A stretch of DNA of 64,000 bases from Robertmurraya_A mangrovi (GTDB lineage Bacteria > Bacillota > Bacilli > Bacillales > Cytobacillaceae), in contig NZ_JAXOFX010000019.1 of assembly GCF_034427655.1 (NCBI RefSeq), forward strand, positions 1 through 64,000, read 5' to 3'. Below are positions 51,127 through 59,239 of the stretch, piece after piece. The position numbers were made by a program, and so were the translations under genes. Under the pieces are notes generated by a model. That model saw nothing but the letters and a program-made list of their open reading frames with translations, was not told where the DNA came from and did no database searches. Numbering within the stretch: the stretch's first letter is position 1; each line of letters begins with the position of its first letter.

Positions 51127-52191
51127 TTATTTTTTAAACATTTTAGGCAGACTTTCTGAAAATGGTGCATAAGCAATTCCATTTTCCGTTACAATGCCCG
51201 TAATAAACTCGTGATCTGTAACGTCAAAAGCTGGATTATACGTTTGAACATCTTCTGGTGCCATTGGTTCACCATACCATTTAGAAGTAATTTCTTCCGA
51301 TGGTCTTAGTTCGATATGGATGTCCTCTCCTGTTTGACACTCTAAATCAACTGTGGATAGAGGTGCGCAAACATAGAACGGAATGTTGTAGTGCTTCGCT
51401 AAAATCGCTACACCAGATGTACCAATTTTATTAGCTGTGTCACCATTTGCTGCTACACGGTCACAACCTACTAGTACTGCTTGAATTTTACCTTCCTTCA
51501 TTACAATCGATGCCATGTTATCGCAGATTAATGTTACATCTACACCAGCTTGCTTTAATTCCCATGCCGTTAAGCGAGCCCCTTGAAGTAATGGTCTAGT
51601 CTCGTCAGCAAATACTTTAAAATCATATCCTTGTTCTTGGCCTAAATAGATTGGAGCTAAAGCCGTTCCATATCTAGCCGTGGCAATTGTTCCCGCATTA
51701 CAGTGAGTGAGAATCCCCATTCCTGGTTTTAGTAACGTAAGAGCATGTTCACCAATTGATTTACATACCTGCTCATCTTCTTCTCTAATAAGTTCCGCTT
51801 CTTCTTTAAGAGCTAATTTTACTTCCGCAACCGACTTACCTTCTTCTTGCTTGAAGCGCTTGTCCATACGGTCCAATGCCCAGAACAAGTTAACAGCAGT
51901 TGGACGAGAAGATGCTAAGTATTCTTTCACTTTCAAGAAATCAGCGTACAACTCTTCATATGTGTCAGCTTCTGATTTTTTCGTACCTAGATAAACGCCA
52001 TAAGCAGCAGCAATTCCGATTGCTGGTGCACCACGTACTCTTAAATGGTAGATGGCATCCCACACGTCTTTCATTTCTTTTAATTCTAAAAATACCTTTT
52101 GATTTGGTAATACTGTTTGGTCCAAAAGGATTAGCATGTCGTTGATATCATCAAGTCTTACCGACTGAATTACTTCTGTTATTTTTTCCAT
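51127..52191 (-). CDS. mtnA: MtnA-like 5-methylthioribose/5-deoxyribose-1-phosphate isomerase
   Basis: 354 residues. Aldose-ketose isomerase of the MtnA/eIF2B-alpha family. Signature RVRGAPAIGIAAAYG, catalytic Cys164 in LTHCNAGTIATARYGTA and Asp244 in VGCDRVAANGDTANKIGT. MtnA enzymes convert 5-methylthioribose-1-P to the ribulose-1-P; homologues act on 5-deoxyribose-1-P. It lies 13 bp after the kinase gene. Absence of the downstream methionine salvage genes (mtnW, X, B, D) beside it fits a DHAP-shunt role in place of methionine recovery. Confidence 0.93.
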   Translation of the reverse strand: MEKITEVIQSVRLDDINDMLILLDQTVLPNQKVFLELKEMKDVWDAIYHLRVRGAPAIGIAAAYGVYLGTKKSEADTYEELYADFLKVKEYLASSRPTAVNLFWALDRMDKRFKQEEGKSVAEVKLALKEEAELIREEDEQVCKSIGEHALTLLKPGMGILTHCNAGTIATARYGTALAPIYLGQEQGYDFKVFADETRPLLQGARLTAWELKQAGVDVTLICDNMASIVMKEGKIQAVLVGCDRVAANGDTANKIGTSGVAILAKHYNIPFYVCAPLSTVDLECQTGEDIHIELRPSEEITSKWYGEPMAPEDVQTYNPAFDVTDHEFITGIVTENGIAYAPFSESLPKMFKK

Positions 52192-52204
52192 TACTACGCC
52201 TCCT

Positions 52205-53422
52205 CTAGAACATTTCTACACTTTCACGAATTACTTTAACGTAGTCTGACCCATCCTTAATGGTTTCCCTATTAAGAATAAACCTTTTACCTGCCGTTAA
52301 ACAAATTTTTTCTGCATTTACTCTATATTCTTCGTGAGAGATAGACGTAATATCTTTTACATGAGCAATACCAATAATACGTCTGCATAGCTCTAAGCCT
52401 GTTACTGCTGCAGTGTCTTTTAAGATTCCGTCTAAGTAAAACTCTTTAAACCCTTTGTAACTAGCTACTTTTTCAGTTGCTTTTTCATCCCAAAGCATTA
52501 AGAATTTTTCCTTATAAAGGTCTACAATATCACGAATAGAGTCTTCAAGATAGTTCATATAATCTAGTTTTTCATTTTCAATCGTATACTTCGCACTCAC
52601 GTAAGCAAAAGTTAAGTTAGCAAGAACATTTCCGATATCGTATCCTGCAGGACCAAAGAATGCGAACTCTGGATCAATGACTTTTGTTGAATCTTCTTTA
52701 ATAAAAACAGAACCTGTGTGAAGATCCCCATGTAGTAGAGACTGCGCATTTGTCATAAATTCGAACTTCAGTTTAGCTGTCTCTAACTTTAACTGCTCGT
52801 CATTCCAAATATGCTCTTCAACAAAGCTTCTTGTTCCTTCTGTTACATCGTTACGAGGGCAATCAAAAAATGGCTCTGTGTAAACTAGATCCTCTGTAAT
52901 TTCACAAAGTTCAGGGTTTGTAAAATTTTTAACTAGTTCTTTCTTTTCTTTATGTTCTAACACTATATCCGAGGTTAACAACAAAGTGTTAACCATGAAC
53001 GTTGTAATATGCTCTGCAAAAAGCGGAAACTTTTTATGTTGCATTAATGCCGTTCTCATAATTTGATGATCAGATAAATCTTCCATTGTGCAGCAGTTCA
53101 TAACCGGATCATATTTATACACTTTAGGAACAAATCCAGGCGCTAATTTATATTGAAGTTCAAGAATTTCACTCTCAATTCGATTACGGTCTGGAGATAA
53201 TTTAAACTCATCTGAAATTCTGGCCACAGGACCCGCTTGTTTTACAATAATAGATTTCTTCGTTTTCTCATCTACTAATCTAAAAACATAGTTTAAATTT
53301 CCATCCCCAATTTCTTTACAAGTAAGCTCTGCATCAGCATCAAATACATCTAAAACTATTTTTGCATACTCAATAGCATCTTCTTCATTCATTGTAAAAT
53401 AAGCTGAAGTAAAGTCTCTCAT
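52205..53422 (-). CDS. mtnK: MtnK-like 5-methylthioribose/5-deoxyribose kinase
   Basis: 405 residues, aminoglycoside phosphotransferase-like fold, the length of MtnK. IGDGNLNYVFRL is the nucleotide loop; HGDLHTGS (about 231-238) the catalytic loop; IDPEFAFFGP with Asp250 the metal site. It makes the sugar-1-phosphate from the imported free pentose. The ATG at 53422 has AGGAGGG 8 bp upstream. No SAM-I riboswitch is present, unlike the classical mtnKA operon of B. subtilis, so control is separate from methionine status. Confidence 0.92.
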   Translation of the reverse strand: MRDFTSAYFTMNEEDAIEYAKIVLDVFDADAELTCKEIGDGNLNYVFRLVDEKTKKSIIVKQAGPVARISDEFKLSPDRNRIESEILELQYKLAPGFVPKVYKYDPVMNCCTMEDLSDHQIMRTALMQHKKFPLFAEHITTFMVNTLLLTSDIVLEHKEKKELVKNFTNPELCEITEDLVYTEPFFDCPRNDVTEGTRSFVEEHIWNDEQLKLETAKLKFEFMTNAQSLLHGDLHTGSVFIKEDSTKVIDPEFAFFGPAGYDIGNVLANLTFAYVSAKYTIENEKLDYMNYLEDSIRDIVDLYKEKFLMLWDEKATEKVASYKGFKEFYLDGILKDTAAVTGLELCRRIIGIAHVKDITSISHEEYRVNAEKICLTAGKRFILNRETIKDGSDYVKVIRESVEMF

Positions 53423-53435
53423 CTTCAATACCCTC

Positions 53436-54440
53436 CTAAGATTTCATCTTATAGTATGTTAACGCAAGTGCGAATGCTAAAACGGTTCCTTTTACGATAT
53501 CCATAGAATAATATGGAACCGACATCATGACTAACCCGTTTTGAAGGATCCCGATTAAAACAGCACCAACAAATGTACCAAATGCATTTGGTTTACCTGC
53601 ACCTAATACGGAGAATCCGATAAACGCTGCAGCAACAGAGTCCATTAAATATGGAGCACCTGCATTAATTTCCGCTGTCATAACACGTGAAGCTAACACG
53701 ATACCACCGATAGCGGCAAATAGAGCTGACATTAAATAAGCCATTACTTTATATTTATTTACAGGGATACCAGATAGTCTTGCTGCTTCTTGATTCCCGC
53801 CAATTACGTACATGTATCTGCCATGCTTTGTATACGTTAAGAAAATATGAACGAGAACAACAGCTACTACCATGATAATAATAATCCATGGAACTTGGCC
53901 AAGCTTTGCAAAGAACGGGCTAATAACACCTGTAGAGAAAGTCCCATCAGGCATAATCATGTTTTGTGAGACAGTTGCTCCCTTTGTATAGGTTAGAGCA
54001 ATACCTTGGATGATGAACATAGTTGCTAGAGTCATTAACATATCAGGTATGCGCATTTTTACAATCATAAATGAATTTAGAGCACCAACAATTAATGAAG
54101 CAGTAATAGCAGCAATAATAGCCACTAATGTATTTTGTGAAAACCATACAAACATAGAAATAACAATAGCATTTGATAACGACGCTACGGAGCCTACAGA
54201 TAGGTCAAATCCGTTTACTGACAAAGAAATAGTAATACCAATGGCAATAATAGTAACGATAGAAATGGATCTTAATATGTTAATGATATTCGATCCTTGC
54301 ATAAAAGAAGGATTAGCAACCGAGAAAACAATCACAAGTGCAAGGATTGTTATAATTGTTCCGTATTTATATAGGAAGTCAAACAGTTCAAAACTCTTCT
54401 TTTTAGGAGTTTCTTTTTGAATGGGATTTGCAGCATTCAT
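53436..54440 (-). CDS. ribose-type ABC transporter permease
   Basis: 334 residues of the RbsC/BPD_transp_2 family with eight to ten transmembrane helices (GSNIINILRSISIVTIIAIG, VNGFDLSVGSVASLSN, GGIVLASRVMTAEI, GTFVGAVLIGILQNGLVMM). The EAA-type contact loop is GNQEAARLSGI. The ATG at 54440 lies one base after the ATPase stop; the ribosome binding site AGGAGG is the ATPase codons for its last Gly-Gly, which implies translational coupling. Imports the pentose substrate of the BMC pathway, by context. Confidence 0.92.
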   Translation of the reverse strand: MNAANPIQKETPKKKSFELFDFLYKYGTIITILALVIVFSVANPSFMQGSNIINILRSISIVTIIAIGITISLSVNGFDLSVGSVASLSNAIVISMFVWFSQNTLVAIIAAITASLIVGALNSFMIVKMRIPDMLMTLATMFIIQGIALTYTKGATVSQNMIMPDGTFSTGVISPFFAKLGQVPWIIIIMVVAVVLVHIFLTYTKHGRYMYVIGGNQEAARLSGIPVNKYKVMAYLMSALFAAIGGIVLASRVMTAEINAGAPYLMDSVAAAFIGFSVLGAGKPNAFGTFVGAVLIGILQNGLVMMSVPYYSMDIVKGTVLAFALALTYYKMKS

Positions 54441-54441
54441 T

Positions 54442-55947
54442 TTACTTTCCTCCTGTTGAGTAAAATAAGATTTCTTCTTCATTTGTTTTATTTGTATCAA
54501 GCTCTTTTACGACTTCACCATCGTATACGACGTACACACGATCCGTAATTCCGATAATTTCCGAAAGTTCACAAGAAGCATAGATAATTGCTTTCCCTCT
54601 CTTGGCAAGTTCAGAAATTAGATCAAATATGTCTTTTTTTGCCCCTACGTCAACACCCTTTGTTGGTTCATCGAAAATATAAACATCAGCTTCTGTAATG
54701 AGCCACTTCCCAATCGCTACTTTTTGTTGATTTCCACCTGATAAATTTTGTACCTTTGTTTGTTCAGATGGAGTTTTAATACCTAGACTCTTGACCATTT
54801 CAACAGCAGTTTTCTTTTCCTCTTTAAAATTTAGTAAGCTGAAAATGTTCGTGAATCTCTTCAGGTTAGCAGAGGTTAAGTTTGTAGCAACTGATTCTAG
54901 AACTAATATTCCTTCTTTCCTTCGCTCTTCTGGAACTAAGGCAATTCCTTGTCTCACCGCATCATGAGGATTTTTAATTTTAAGCTTTTTCCCATGAAGA
55001 TAAACATCACCAGCCGTAACTTTTGTTGCCCCAAATAAAGCCTTACAGAATTCTGTTTTTCCTGCCCCTACAAGTCCAGCTACTCCAACAATTTCTCCTG
55101 CTTTTACTGACATATCAATGCCTCTAATTTTATCTATATCATGAAGTCCTTTAACATCCAGGACTGTATTGCCAATATTCACATTTTGTTTAGGAAATTG
55201 CTCTTCAAGTTTTTTGCCTAGCATTTGCTCGACAATTCTATTTTGAGTTGTCTCTGCAATTCTTTCTTTTGAAACAAATTCACCGTTTCTCATCACGGTA
55301 ATATCATCACATATCTCAAATAGCTCTGGTAATCTATGCGAGATAAAAATAATTCCTACGTTTCTGTTTTTTAAATCTGTAACAATTCTAAAAAGTTCAT
55401 TGGTCTCTGAGTGACTTAATGGAGCGGTTGGCTCATCTAAAATTAGAAACTTACAATCTTTCATAATAGAACGAGCGATAAGAACCATTTGTTTTTCTGC
55501 CAAAGTTAATTCACTAACTAATTTTTTTGAGGACACATTAATTTTCATACTTGCCAAAATTTTTGTCGCTTTCTCATGAATGGTTTTCCAGTTAATTAAC
55601 TGCTTTTTTCCCATGTCGTTAACGGTTTCGTTTAACATTATATTTTCACCAACCGTTAAATAAGGAATCAATGCTGTATCCACTTCTTGATAGACAATCT
55701 GAATCCCTAGATTTTGAGCATCTTTTGGTGAGGTAATGTTCACTTTTTGACCATCTAAAAAAATCTCTCCAGTAAAGTGGTTGTACGCACCTGATAATAC
55801 CTTCATTAAAGTTGATTTACCTGCACCATTTGCTCCTATAAGAGCATGAGATGTACCTGTTTCCGTAGTAAAATTAACTTCATTTAAGGCCTTTACACCT
55901 GGAAATTCAATTGAAATATTCTTCATTTCTAATAGAGTTATAGCCAT
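54442..55947 (-). CDS. ribose-type ABC transporter ATP-binding protein (double ABC)
   Basis: 501 residues with two ABC domains like RbsA. First domain: Walker A GANGAGKST, signature LTLAEKQM (degenerate), Walker B ILDEPTAPL. Second domain: GLVGAGKTE (degenerate Walker A) , LSGGNQQKVAIGKWL and FDEPTKGVDVGAKKDIF. This asymmetry is typical of carbohydrate importers of the CUT2 class. The ATG at 55947 has GGAAGGAAGG upstream. An intra-operon terminator-like hairpin lies between it and the binding-protein gene. Confidence 0.93.
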   Translation of the reverse strand: MAITLLEMKNISIEFPGVKALNEVNFTTETGTSHALIGANGAGKSTLMKVLSGAYNHFTGEIFLDGQKVNITSPKDAQNLGIQIVYQEVDTALIPYLTVGENIMLNETVNDMGKKQLINWKTIHEKATKILASMKINVSSKKLVSELTLAEKQMVLIARSIMKDCKFLILDEPTAPLSHSETNELFRIVTDLKNRNVGIIFISHRLPELFEICDDITVMRNGEFVSKERIAETTQNRIVEQMLGKKLEEQFPKQNVNIGNTVLDVKGLHDIDKIRGIDMSVKAGEIVGVAGLVGAGKTEFCKALFGATKVTAGDVYLHGKKLKIKNPHDAVRQGIALVPEERRKEGILVLESVATNLTSANLKRFTNIFSLLNFKEEKKTAVEMVKSLGIKTPSEQTKVQNLSGGNQQKVAIGKWLITEADVYIFDEPTKGVDVGAKKDIFDLISELAKRGKAIIYASCELSEIIGITDRVYVVYDGEVVKELDTNKTNEEEILFYSTGGK

Positions 55948-56057
55948 GTTTGTGACCTTCCTTCCAACTAAATGTACATTCATGACTCGAGCCCGAATCG
56001 GATGGAGTTTTAATTTGGTTTAGCCATGCGAAAGAGCCTAAAACAGAAATCATATAA

Positions 56058-56089
56058 AAGGGCCTGACCCTCTAAACGAGTCAAGCCCT
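56058..56089 (-). terminator. intra-operon terminator-like hairpin after the binding-protein gene
   Basis: Minus-strand stem AGGGCTTGACTC/GGGTCAGGCCCT (two non-Watson-Crick positions) with loop GTTTAGA, followed by TTTATATG. Partial termination would give more binding protein than transporter. Confidence 0.6.
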
Positions 56090-56104
56090 GATTAAGGTCA
56101 TAAA

Positions 56105-57223
56105 TTACTTTTTGTAGTATTCTTTTAACGTTTTCATCCACTCTTCTTCAAATTCTGAAGATTGCCCCCAGCCCGTAACGATGTTCGCAAGGTTCACCAT
56201 GTTAACTGGATCTTTAGAAGTTTGAAGTTGTTCTTGAGAGATTAATGATGCTTCTAAATCATAAGTGTCAGGAGTTTCTTCACCAGCAATCTTCTTAGCT
56301 AAGATTCTCATATCGATAGCACCAATTAATTTCGGATCAACTGCAGCTGTATACTTCCAAGGGTTACCTTGTTCTTGCATTAATTGAAGGTCAGCGTTTG
56401 ATACGTCAATACCATAAATTTTAATTTCATCTCTGCCAGCCTCTTTAAGAGCACGTGCAGCACCAATAGCAAAAGCATCCCAAGTTGCAAAAATTGCGTC
56501 AATTTCACCTTTTGGATGTTTGTTTAACATAGCCGCAACAGCATTTTGAGTTTGTACAGATGTGTCTGCTGCTGCAACACCAAAGCGTCCTACTTCCTTA
56601 ATTCCTGGGTTACTAGATAATACTTCTTTGTAAACATTGTTACGTCTTACCATTGGTGGGAAACCGTCTACCCATAAATAAACTACTTTTGCTTCACCGT
56701 TAAAATCCTTTACTAATTGATCTAAAGCTAATTTCGCTAAAGCTTCATCATCTTGTGAAGTTAAAGTTACCCCTTCCGCTCCTGCAACATCAGGATTTGA
56801 ATCAAACGTTACTACTTTTTTACCTTTAGCTACTAAGTTTTTAACAGCATCTACAGTAGCAGCATCATCACCGTGTGAGATAATGAATCCATCATAATTT
56901 TCTTCTGCAGATTGAGCGATTGCATCATGGAATTTAGCTGTATCTCCATTAGCAGTAAATACGTCAACTTTGAAGCCCATAGCTTCTCCCTCTTCTTTAG
57001 CACCCGCTAAAAACTGAGCCGTATGATCGTCACCGCCAATTTTTCTAATTACTTTAATTTTTACTTCTTTACCATCTTTGAATCTTTCTGGAACGTTTTC
57101 TAATGAAACATTTGTATTACCTTTTGGTTGATCGGATGCCTTTTCCCCTGATGAGCAACCAGTTAGCATTAAACCTGCGGCAATGACTGAAATCATTGTT
57201 CTTTTGAAGAAACCTTTTTTCAT
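56105..57223 (-). CDS. ribose-type sugar-binding lipoprotein
   Basis: 372-residue lipoprotein with lipobox LMLTGCSS (Cys about 23) and two lobes of the periplasmic-binding-protein type I fold: FLAGAKEEGEAMGFKVDVFTA, GFIISHGDDAATVDAVK, FDSNPDVAG, FATWDAFAIGAARALKEAG. Members bind pentoses, hexoses or related cyclic ligands. First gene of the import/activation operon, so the likely ligand is 5-deoxyribose or 5-methylthioribose released by neighbouring cells. AGGGGAG precedes the ATG. Confidence 0.92.
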   Translation of the reverse strand: MKKGFFKRTMISVIAAGLMLTGCSSGEKASDQPKGNTNVSLENVPERFKDGKEVKIKVIRKIGGDDHTAQFLAGAKEEGEAMGFKVDVFTANGDTAKFHDAIAQSAEENYDGFIISHGDDAATVDAVKNLVAKGKKVVTFDSNPDVAGAEGVTLTSQDDEALAKLALDQLVKDFNGEAKVVYLWVDGFPPMVRRNNVYKEVLSSNPGIKEVGRFGVAAADTSVQTQNAVAAMLNKHPKGEIDAIFATWDAFAIGAARALKEAGRDEIKIYGIDVSNADLQLMQEQGNPWKYTAAVDPKLIGAIDMRILAKKIAGEETPDTYDLEASLISQEQLQTSKDPVNMVNLANIVTGWGQSSEFEEEWMKTLKEYYKK

Positions 57224-57298
57224 ACTAGCACTCCCCTTTTTACATAATGTAAATGATTATAACTAGTATTTTTTATAAATACTAGACTTTAAAACTAA

Positions 57299-57314
57299 GT
57301 AAAGCGCTTACAAA
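57299..57314. promoter_or_regulatory. cre-like catabolite response element
   Basis: GTAAAGCGCTTACAAA matches the CcpA cre consensus TGnAARCGnWWWCAWW except for the first two bases, with a perfect AAGCGCTT core. It lies about 35 bp downstream of the predicted transcription start of the transporter operon, suitable for carbon catabolite repression by roadblock. Confidence 0.5.
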
Positions 57315-57347
57315 ATCAATTATTTGAAATTGTTGAAATTTAATTAA

Positions 57348-57376
57348 ATTTTATCACCAATACGATGTTTATACAA
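57348..57376 (-). promoter_or_regulatory. promoter of the transporter-mtnKA operon
   Basis: On the minus strand TTGTAT (57376-57371) and TAAAAT (57353-57348) are separated by 17 bp. The gene start is 125 bp downstream. Operator-like repeats lie immediately upstream. Confidence 0.5.
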
Positions 57377-57381
57377 TATAA

Positions 57382-57417
57382 TTTTGGTTTTTAACTATAT
57401 TTGTTTGGTTTTTTGTG
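57382..57417. promoter_or_regulatory. operator-like 21-bp-spaced direct repeats
   Basis: TTTTGGTTTTT (57382-57392) and TTTGTTTGGTTTTTTGTG (57400-57417) have GG-to-GG spacing of 21 bp. The second matches 50097-50114 at 17 of 18 positions. Distance to the first gene (159-194 bp) is nearly the same as at the aldolase operon (157-196 bp). Likely shared DeoR operator. Confidence 0.6.
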
Positions 57418-57564
57418 AGAGTTATCTATTATTTTGTTTGTATTTATGTTAGTTTTAATTTACATTATGTTATTTACCAATAATATACATGGGTATTGTT
57501 TACAAATATAGTTTGATTTACGTAAAAAACCTTTATAAATAAGATAAATTACATATTTTTACAC

Positions 57565-57599
57565 AAAAAACCAACGATATAGTTAATCATTGGTTTTTT
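57565..57599. terminator. inverted repeat, probable terminator
   Basis: AAAAAACCAA (57565-57574) and TTGGTTTTTT (57590-57599) form a 10-bp stem with a 15-base loop; T flanks on both strands. The remaining 57418-57564 is AT-rich without a recognised feature. Confidence 0.6.
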
Positions 57600-57607
57600 A
57601 TATTGCA

Positions 57608-57655
57608 TAAAAAGGCTGAAATCTTGATTTCATTCAAAGTTTTCAGCCTTTTTTA
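57608..57655 (-). terminator. terminator of the first amino-acid ABC operon
   Basis: Minus-strand stem AAAAAGGCTGAAAA/TTTCAGCCTTTTT with an 18-base loop and T5; works for both orientations. It follows the ATPase gene at 57752 after about 95 bp. Confidence 0.75.
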
Positions 57656-57751
57656 ATTAAATGTTATTTATAGTGTTGGTTTCTACATATAAAACTCTTT
57701 GTTCTATTAAAGTATTATTCCTACTTTTTAATATATTTGGTTTTCTTACAG

Positions 57752-58474
57752 TTACAACACCTTACTCAGAAATGCCTTGGTTCGGTCCTGCTGAGGTTTT
57801 TCAAATAACTCTTTTGGTTCATTTTCTTCTATTATATAACCACCATCCATGAAAATGACTCGGTCTCCAACTTCACGAGCAAATCCCATTTCGTGAGTGA
57901 CGACCACCATCGTCATTCCTTCTTTTGCCAATTGTTTCATTACTTCTAAAACTTCTCCAACCATTTCTGGGTCTAATGCAGAGGTTGGTTCATCAAAAAG
58001 CATGATTTTCGGTTCCATCGCTAATGCCCGCGCAATAGCTACACGCTGTTTTTGCCCTCCTGATAAAGCGGAAGGATAGGCATCAGCTTTATCAGACAAT
58101 CCTACTTTTTTAAGTAACTCCAATCCTTTTTCCCTTGCCTTTTCTTCAGGAACTTTTTTTACTTTAACAGGTGCGAGCATAATATTTTCAAGAACCGTTT
58201 TGTGAGGGAATAAATTGAAGTGCTGGAACACCATCCCTACTTCTGTACGAATCTTATTAATATCTACTTTTTTATCCGTGATATCTGTTCCTTCTATTAA
58301 TACATGACCATCTGTAATCGATTCAAGTAAATTAATGCATCGAAGGAAAGTCGACTTCCCAGAACCAGACGGCCCAATGACTACTACCACTTCCTGTGGC
58401 TTGATCTCAATGTTAATATCCTTTAAGACTTCATTCTGTCCAAATGTCTTCTTTAAACTTTTCACTGTAATCAT
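57752..58474 (-). CDS. polar amino acid ABC transporter, ATP-binding protein
   Basis: 240 residues of the GlnQ/ArtM/HisP class. Walker A GPSGSGKST (about 33-41), Q-loop FQHFNLFPHKT, signature LSGGQKQRVAIARALA, Walker B IMLFDEPTSALDPE, H-loop VVTHEMGFA. Energises uptake of a polar amino acid (arginine or glutamine class). Its start overlaps the permease stop by four bases, and together with the binding protein it forms a three-gene operon. Confidence 0.95.
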   Translation of the reverse strand: MITVKSLKKTFGQNEVLKDINIEIKPQEVVVVIGPSGSGKSTFLRCINLLESITDGHVLIEGTDITDKKVDINKIRTEVGMVFQHFNLFPHKTVLENIMLAPVKVKKVPEEKAREKGLELLKKVGLSDKADAYPSALSGGQKQRVAIARALAMEPKIMLFDEPTSALDPEMVGEVLEVMKQLAKEGMTMVVVTHEMGFAREVGDRVIFMDGGYIIEENEPKELFEKPQQDRTKAFLSKVL

Positions 58475-59127
58475 TCTGTTGTCAGCCTCTTTTCAAGTCG
58501 GTTTAGTAAGTAACTTAACGAAAGAGTGAGTACAAGATAGATTATGGCTGCTGCTAAGTATGGCTCCCAAACACGGTAGTATTGGCCGGCCATAGCTCGT
58601 CCCCAATACATGATTTCTGGTGCTGCAATAATGGCTGCAAGAGAAGACTCCTTAATTAACACAACAAATTCATTCCCAAGTGGTGGAATCATTCTCTTGA
58701 AGGCTTGAGGTAAAATGACATATCTCATTGCTTGCACATGTGTCATTCCTAGTGTACGAGCAGCTTCCATCTGACCTTTATCAATAGACTGAATTCCAGC
58801 ACGAAAGATCTCCGCAATATATGCAGCTGCGTTTAGTGAAAGAGCAATGATGGCAGCCGTAATAGCATGTGTTTTACCTAAGAATGCAGGTACTACTCCA
58901 AAATGAATAAGTAAGATTTGAACGAATAATGGCGTTCCTCTAAAGAAAGTAATATACCAATTAAACGGCATGGCAATCCATTTATTTCGGACCATTTTTC
59001 CAAGGCCAATGAATAACCCTAGAATCGTTCCTATCGCTATACCAGCTAAGGAAAGTCCGATTGTTAATAAAGTCCCCTTTAGTAAAAAAGGAGCATATTC
59101 CATAATGATATCAAAACGAAAATCCAT
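58471..59127 (-). CDS. polar amino acid ABC transporter permease
   Basis: 218 residues with five transmembrane helices of the HisM/GlnP type: LLKGTLLTIGLSLAGIAIGTI, FFRGTPLFVQILLIHF, NAAAYIAEIFRAGIQSIDKG and the EAA loop EAARTLGMTHVQAMRYVILPQ. Forms a homodimer or pairs with itself as no second permease is present. AAGGAGGATTATGG precedes the ATG. Confidence 0.95.
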   Translation of the reverse strand: MDFRFDIIMEYAPFLLKGTLLTIGLSLAGIAIGTILGLFIGLGKMVRNKWIAMPFNWYITFFRGTPLFVQILLIHFGVVPAFLGKTHAITAAIIALSLNAAAYIAEIFRAGIQSIDKGQMEAARTLGMTHVQAMRYVILPQAFKRMIPPLGNEFVVLIKESSLAAIIAAPEIMYWGRAMAGQYYRVWEPYLAAAIIYLVLTLSLSYLLNRLEKRLTTE

Positions 59128-59149
59128 CCATAATCCTCCTTATTAAGGC

Positions 59150-59184
59150 AAAAATTGCGTAACACTTTGTAGAGTTACGCAATC
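59150..59184 (-). terminator. intra-operon terminator-like hairpin after the binding-protein gene
   Basis: Minus-strand stem TTGCGTAAC/GTTACGCAA (59176-59184 and 59156-59164), followed by TTTTTG. It sits between the binding-protein and permease genes and probably limits permease and ATPase expression. Confidence 0.7.
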
Positions 59185-59239
59185 TGTGTGTTTGTAACTT
59201 AGATTACTTGTTGCTATCGATTTTATTAGTGAAAATAGT

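Noticed and set aside
53423..57223. SAM-I riboswitch as in the classical mtnKA operon
   Set aside because: No S-box sequence blocks are present upstream of the kinase or of the operon start; the kinase follows the permease by 13 bp.
42044..57223. Fucose/rhamnose (lactaldehyde) or ethanolamine/propanediol type BMC
   Set aside because: No fucose or rhamnose isomerase/kinase, ammonia lyase, diol dehydratase or glycyl radical enzyme is present; MtnK- and MtnA-type enzymes point to a 5-modified ribose.
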